DNA from: Bacteroidales bacterium
GTDB taxonomy: Bacteria; Bacteroidota; Bacteroidia; Bacteroidales; P3
Assembly (NCBI GenBank): GCA_017507285.1
Contig: JAFWBF010000066.1
Location: forward strand, 1-9,489
Length of the DNA stretch: 9,489 nt
Reading direction: 5' to 3'
Shown here piece after piece: positions 6,853 to 9,489 of the stretch. Under the pieces are notes generated by a model, which worked only from the letters and a program-made list of their open reading frames with translations, was not told the origin of the DNA and searched no databases. Both the position numbers and the translations under genes were made by a program. Position 1 is the stretch's first letter, and the number at the start of each line of letters is the position of its first letter.

Positions 6853-7389
6853 ATGAAGAAGATAATTTTATTGGCATCGTTATTTATGATGTGTGTGGGC
6901 GTTGCAACGGCTCAAAAGTATGCTTGTGTAAATACTGAATACATTCTTACAAGTATTCCCGATTACGAGCAAGCACAAAAAACATTGGACAAACTTTCTA
7001 TTGATTGGCAAAAAGAGATAGAAACCAAATTTCAAGAGATAGACAATCTCTATAAGAAATACCAAACAGAGGCTGCTTTACTTCCCGAGGATTTGAAAAC
7101 AAAACGCCAAAATGAAATCATTAATAAGGAAAAAGAAGTAAAAGAACTACAACGTAAACGTTTCGGTTCGGGAGGAGATTTGGAAAAGAAACGCGAAGAA
7201 CTGATGAAACCGATACAAGACAAAGTGTATAATGCAATAGAAAAAATTGCTCAAACCAAAAACTACGCTTTTATATTGGATAAAGCAGGTTCGGCTACAT
7301 TATTGTATGTAGATCCTAAACATGACATTAGCGATGATATTTTGAAACAATTGGGATACGGAAACACCGGAAAGGGAACAAAGAAATAA
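6853..7389 (+). CDS. OmpH/Skp-family periplasmic chaperone, first copy
   Basis: This 178-residue protein has a signal peptide (MKKIILLASLFMMCVGVATA, cleaved before Q21) and a short hydrophobic strand YACVNTEYIL. A long charged coiled coil spans about 38-125, and the chain returns to the body domain at NYAFILDKAGSATLLYVDP. This is the architecture of Skp/OmpH, a trimeric jellyfish-shaped holdase that carries unfolded outer-membrane proteins to BAM. The start has an AAGGA stretch 6 nt upstream (6842-6846), although ribosome-binding sites matter less in this phylum. It lies 40 nt after bamA and 44 nt before a second member, as is common in Bacteroidetes. A Gly-rich break GSGGD and a lysine-rich tail GKGTKK are minor peculiarities. 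It differs enough from its neighbour to suggest old duplication and specialisation. Confidence 0.93.
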   Translation: MKKIILLASLFMMCVGVATAQKYACVNTEYILTSIPDYEQAQKTLDKLSIDWQKEIETKFQEIDNLYKKYQTEAALLPEDLKTKRQNEIINKEKEVKELQRKRFGSGGDLEKKREELMKPIQDKVYNAIEKIAQTKNYAFILDKAGSATLLYVDPKHDISDDILKQLGYGNTGKGTKK

Positions 7390-7433
7390 ACTGATAAGTA
7401 AAAAATAACGAATAATAAAATACAATCAACATT

Positions 7434-7940
7434 ATGAAGAAAACATTCATTGTAATAGCAATGGCATTGCTGTCGTTAGGTACAGCTTTCGCACAAAAGA
7501 GTGTAAAATTAGGACACATTGATTCGAACGAGTTGTTAAAGATTATGCCCGGTAGAGATTCGGCACAAGCTAAGTTGCAACGTGAAATGACAGAGTTGGA
7601 AGGTGCATTGCAGAATATGCAGATGGAACTTCAACAATTGTATAACGACTATATGGCAAAGGAATCGCAAATGTCGGATTTGATTAAGCAAGTGGAACAG
7701 AAGAAATTACAAGAAACAGGTGCACGTATAGAAGAATTCCAGAAGAATGCACAGCTACAATTGCAAGAAAGTGAAAAAACATTGCTTACTCCTATTATAG
7801 ACCGTGCAAAAGAAGCTATCCGCAAGGTGGCTAAAGATAATGGATATACCTATATATTTGACTCGGCGGTAGGTGTTACACTTTACGAAGGTGGCGATGA
7901 TATACTTCCGCTTGTAAAGAAAGAACTTGGTTTGAACTAA
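7434..7940 (+). CDS. OmpH/Skp-family periplasmic chaperone, second copy
   Basis: This 168-residue Skp/OmpH-like holdase has a signal peptide MKKTFIVIAMALLSLGTAFA cleaved before Q21. It is followed by the body strand KLGHIDSNELLKIMPGRDSA, which is closer to the classic Skp N-terminal pattern than the first copy. A coiled coil spans about 45-125, rich in Gln, Glu, Lys and Met, and the closing strand is GYTYIFDSAVGVTLYEGGDDI. Family knowledge places it in the periplasm, shielding unfolded barrel proteins before BamA inserts them. It is the last gene of the operon; an intrinsic terminator follows after about 50 nt. Two Skp-type proteins side by side could form separate or mixed trimers, which the sequence cannot settle. 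Confidence 0.93.
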   Translation: MKKTFIVIAMALLSLGTAFAQKSVKLGHIDSNELLKIMPGRDSAQAKLQREMTELEGALQNMQMELQQLYNDYMAKESQMSDLIKQVEQKKLQETGARIEEFQKNAQLQLQESEKTLLTPIIDRAKEAIRKVAKDNGYTYIFDSAVGVTLYEGGDDILPLVKKELGLN

Positions 7941-7953
7941 ACCGGACAGTGTT

Positions 7954-7981
7954 CCTAATCAGTTACTTTTACTTGGTTAGG
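7954..7981 (+). other. Hairpin preceding the operon terminator
   Basis: CCTAATCAG (7954-7962) pairs with TTGGTTAGG (7973-7981), including two T/G wobbles, around a 10-nt loop. It has no T-run and sits 10 nt before the strong terminator hairpin, so it may protect the 3' end of the mRNA or be incidental. Confidence 0.5.
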
Positions 7982-7991
7982 ATAATATATC

Positions 7992-8033
7992 AAATCGGAT
8001 ATTCGAAATAATTTCGAATATCCGATTTTTTTT
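7992..8033 (+). terminator. Strong intrinsic terminator of the envelope operon
   Basis: AAATCGGATATTCGAAA (7992-8008) pairs perfectly over 17 bp with TTTCGAATATCCGATTT (8012-8028) around the loop TAA. The T-run extends to 8033. It lies 51 nt after the second skp stop codon and closes the operon. Confidence 0.95.
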
Positions 8034-8250
8034 ATGCATTGGACTATTGCTAAGAAAAGCTCTATTTTTTTGTGTTTACCATCCTGCTTTTTGCATTAAA
8101 AATTGTGTCATTTCTATGTCAAAATTGGGAAAAATGAGGATGAAAATTCAATTTTTGCGACATTGAAAGGCTATTATTGTTATTTTTCTAGTTGAATAAA
8201 ACATCTGATAATAAGGTGTGTAAAAATAAAAATAAAAATAAATCGAAATA
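8034..8250. other. AT-rich intergenic spacer with no gene seen
   Basis: No coding frame of substance is visible on either strand. A possible bulged hairpin pairs TGTC plus AAAATTG (8117-8127) with CAATTTT plus GACA (8149-8162, 3-nt bulge TGC). At 8222-8242 there are three tandem AAAAAT units ending 11 nt before the tRNA promoter's -33 box. Such A-rich tracts can act as an UP-like element or bend DNA upstream of strong stable-RNA promoters; that role is inferred. Confidence 0.6.
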
Positions 8251-8253
8251 TAT

Positions 8254-8284
8254 TTTGTCAGTATAAAAAATATTCGTACTTTTG
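8254..8284 (+). promoter_or_regulatory. Promoter of tRNA-Gln (Bacteroidetes sigma-ABfr type)
   Basis: TTTG at 8254-8257 (-33 box) and TACTTTTG at 8277-8284 (-7 box, exact TAnnTTTG) are separated by 19 nt. An A-rich tract lies directly upstream. Transcription should begin near 8290, giving a 5' leader of about 18 nt before the mature tRNA. Confidence 0.88.
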
Positions 8285-8308
8285 CACTCGCAATTGAGCG
8301 ATAAAGAT

Positions 8309-8379
8309 TGTCCCATGGTGTAATGGCAGCACTACAGGTTTTGGTTCTGTCTGTCTAGGTTCGAGTCCTGGTGGGACAA
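8309..8379 (+). tRNA. trnQ: tRNA-Gln (anticodon UUG)
   Basis: All four arms fold. The acceptor stem is TGTCCCA with TGGGACA. The D stem is GTGT with GCAC, around the loop AATGGCA. The anticodon stem is ACAGG with TCTGT, around the loop TTTTGGT, which gives anticodon TTG and reads CAA. The T stem is CTAGG with CCTGG, around TTCGAGT. The discriminator is A. The terminal CCA is not encoded (the genome reads CAT after the discriminator), so it must be added enzymatically. The length is 71 nt. The first acceptor base pair is T-A, as is characteristic of bacterial tRNA-Gln. Confidence 0.97.
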
Positions 8380-8382
8380 CAT

Positions 8383-8413
8383 AAAAGGAGTTGGATTTTC
8401 AGCTCCTTTTTTT
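8383..8413 (+). terminator. Intrinsic terminator after tRNA-Gln
   Basis: AAAGGAGTTG (8384-8393) pairs with CAGCTCCTTT (8400-8409), including one T/G wobble, around a 6-nt loop. The T-run continues to 8413. It starts just 4 nt after the mature tRNA end and finishes about 20 nt before the HAD phosphatase start codon. Confidence 0.85.
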
Positions 8414-8433
8414 GTTTTACAAATATCCATATC

Positions 8434-9087
8434 ATGAAGAAACTTGTAATATTCGACCTTGATGGTCCATTGGTAAACACCCTTACCGACCTTACAGAAG
8501 GCGTGAACTACGCTCTAGGCAAGTGTAACTACCCTCAGCATTCCTTTGACGAATACCGCTATTTTGTAGGCAATGGTATCAACAAACTTATAGAGCGTGC
8601 GTTGCCCGAAACTGATAGAGAAGAGGAAACCATAATGCAAGTAAAGGCAATATTTGTGGAATATTATATGCAGCATAAGACCGACAAAAGCTATGTATAT
8701 CCCGGTATTGATGGTTTGTTAAGGACCTTGCAAGATAAAGGCATTGTGCTTGCAGTGGCTTCCAACAAATACCACGAAGCTACTTTGGAGATGATAGCCC
8801 ATTACTTTCCCACTATAAACTTCGCCAAGGTGCTTGGCCAACGTGATGGTGTCCCTACCAAACCTCACCCACAAATAGTAGAAGAGATATTGGAGGTAAC
8901 GGGTATATGCAAAGAAGATGTACTATATGTAGGCGATAGCGGTGTGGATATGACTACAGCTACCAATGCTGGAGTGGATTCGATAGGAGTGGATTGGGGA
9001 CTGCGAACAGTGGAAGAGCTAAAAGCCAACAACGCTACATACATTATAAGCAACCCTGCCGAAATATTGGATATAATAGAACGATAA
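8434..9087 (+). CDS. HAD-superfamily phosphatase, phosphoglycolate phosphatase (Gph)-like
   Basis: This 217-residue cytoplasmic HAD hydrolase of subfamily IA has the length and layout of phosphoglycolate phosphatases. Motif I is FDLDGPLVNT with nucleophile D8 and acid-base D10. Motif II is S110 in AVASNK, motif III is K143 in TKPHP, and motif IV is GDSGVD with D168 and D172 for magnesium. A helical cap lies between about 15 and 85. In motif I the usual Thr (DGT) is Pro12, encoded CCA, one base away from ACA. The start is the ATG at 8434; an upstream in-frame start at 8371 lies inside the tRNA and is not credible. truA follows after 4 nt, so the two genes are probably co-transcribed. Substrate specificity within this broad family cannot be told from sequence; detoxification of 2-phosphoglycolate is the default guess. 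Confidence 0.88.
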   Translation: MKKLVIFDLDGPLVNTLTDLTEGVNYALGKCNYPQHSFDEYRYFVGNGINKLIERALPETDREEETIMQVKAIFVEYYMQHKTDKSYVYPGIDGLLRTLQDKGIVLAVASNKYHEATLEMIAHYFPTINFAKVLGQRDGVPTKPHPQIVEEILEVTGICKEDVLYVGDSGVDMTTATNAGVDSIGVDWGLRTVEELKANNATYIISNPAEILDIIER

Positions 9088-9091
9088 GATT

Positions 9092-9489
9092 ATGCGATAC
9101 TTCATACACCTGGCATACAATGGCACCCCATATCATGGATGGCAGATTCAGCCTAATGCTGTTTCGGTGCAAGAAACATTGGAGAATGCTTTTTCGCTAC
9201 TGTTGGGCGAGGCTATTGGCATAGTAGGCTGTGGACGTACCGATACCGGTGTACATGCCTCCGACTTTTATGCCCACTTCGAAACCTCGCAAGAACTATC
9301 GGAAGCAGAACTTACACAGCTTACTTTCAAAGCCAACTCATTCCTAAACGAGGATATAAGAATATACCGCATATTTGTGGTAAACAACGATGTTCATGCA
9401 CGCTTCAGTGCCACAGCTCGCACATATCAATATCATGTATCGAATGTAAAGCAACCTTTTGGAAAGGATTTTTGCCATAGAGTGTTCTA
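9092..9489 (+). CDS. truA: tRNA pseudouridine synthase A, N-terminal part
   Basis: TruA converts uridines 38-40 in the anticodon stem-loop of many tRNAs to pseudouridine. The visible 132 residues begin MRYFIHLAYNGTPYHGWQIQ and include the catalytic signature GRTDTGVHA with nucleophile Asp51. The downstream block VHARFSATARTYQYHV matches the family's conserved region. The frame is open to the right edge, so the C-terminal half is missing only because the window ends. It starts 4 nt after the HAD phosphatase stop codon, indicating one transcription unit. The assignment is secure from these motifs. Confidence 0.96.
   Translation, partial: MRYFIHLAYNGTPYHGWQIQPNAVSVQETLENAFSLLLGEAIGIVGCGRTDTGVHASDFYAHFETSQELSEAELTQLTFKANSFLNEDIRIYRIFVVNNDVHARFSATARTYQYHVSNVKQPFGKDFCHRVF

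Noticed and set aside
8139..8150. 12-mer GATGAAAATTCA shared with the array region at 2036-2047
   Set aside because: A shared 12-mer within an AT-rich 9.5 kb sequence is expected by chance, and the copy is not part of a repeat unit.
8371..8433. Extended start for the HAD phosphatase
   Set aside because: The codon lies inside the 3' end of tRNA-Gln and its terminator; the ATG at 8434 begins directly with the conserved MKKLVIFDLDG.

Overview
The window looks like a chromosomal segment of an AT-leaning Bacteroidetes genome, most likely order Bacteroidales. Three things point there: the gene order DUF6089 outer-membrane protein - uppS - bamA - two OmpH/Skp genes, a Bacteroidetes-only DUF7935-type membrane protein, and promoters of the Bacteroidetes type (-33 TTTG, -7 TAnnTTTG), with a near-perfect example in front of the tRNA gene. 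Start sites generally lack clear Shine-Dalgarno sequences, as is usual in this phylum. The genus cannot be named from the sequence alone.

Layout. (1) Positions 1-1595, minus strand: a three-gene cluster read from right to left. It holds a membrane-anchored DUF7935-like protein, a divergent LutA/HdrB-type CCG-domain protein that lost part of its second cysteine motif, and the N-terminal 106 residues of a YhcC-family radical SAM protein that overlaps its upstream neighbour by 11 nt. (2) Positions 1596-2393: a divergent non-coding region of about 800 bp. It carries two mutually exclusive hairpins sharing one arm, and a regular array in which an 11-nt core recurs exactly every 22 nt, separated by 11-nt variable stretches. 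(3) Positions 2394-8033, plus strand: an envelope-biogenesis operon ending in a strong intrinsic terminator. (4) Positions 8034-8308: an AT-rich spacer with a tRNA promoter. (5) Positions 8309-8413: tRNA-Gln(UUG) and its own terminator. (6) Positions 8434 to the end: a Gph-like HAD phosphatase followed 4 nt later by truA, cut off by the window edge.

How the genes work together. UppS makes the C55 lipid carrier for peptidoglycan and surface glycans. BamA inserts beta-barrel proteins into the outer membrane. The two Skp-like periplasmic chaperones probably escort its substrates, and the DUF6089 protein is itself a predicted outer-membrane barrel. The most unusual material is the non-coding region between the two divergent clusters, above all the 22-nt phased array. 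The coding genes are mostly ordinary housekeeping genes, with a few residue-level oddities listed as findings.
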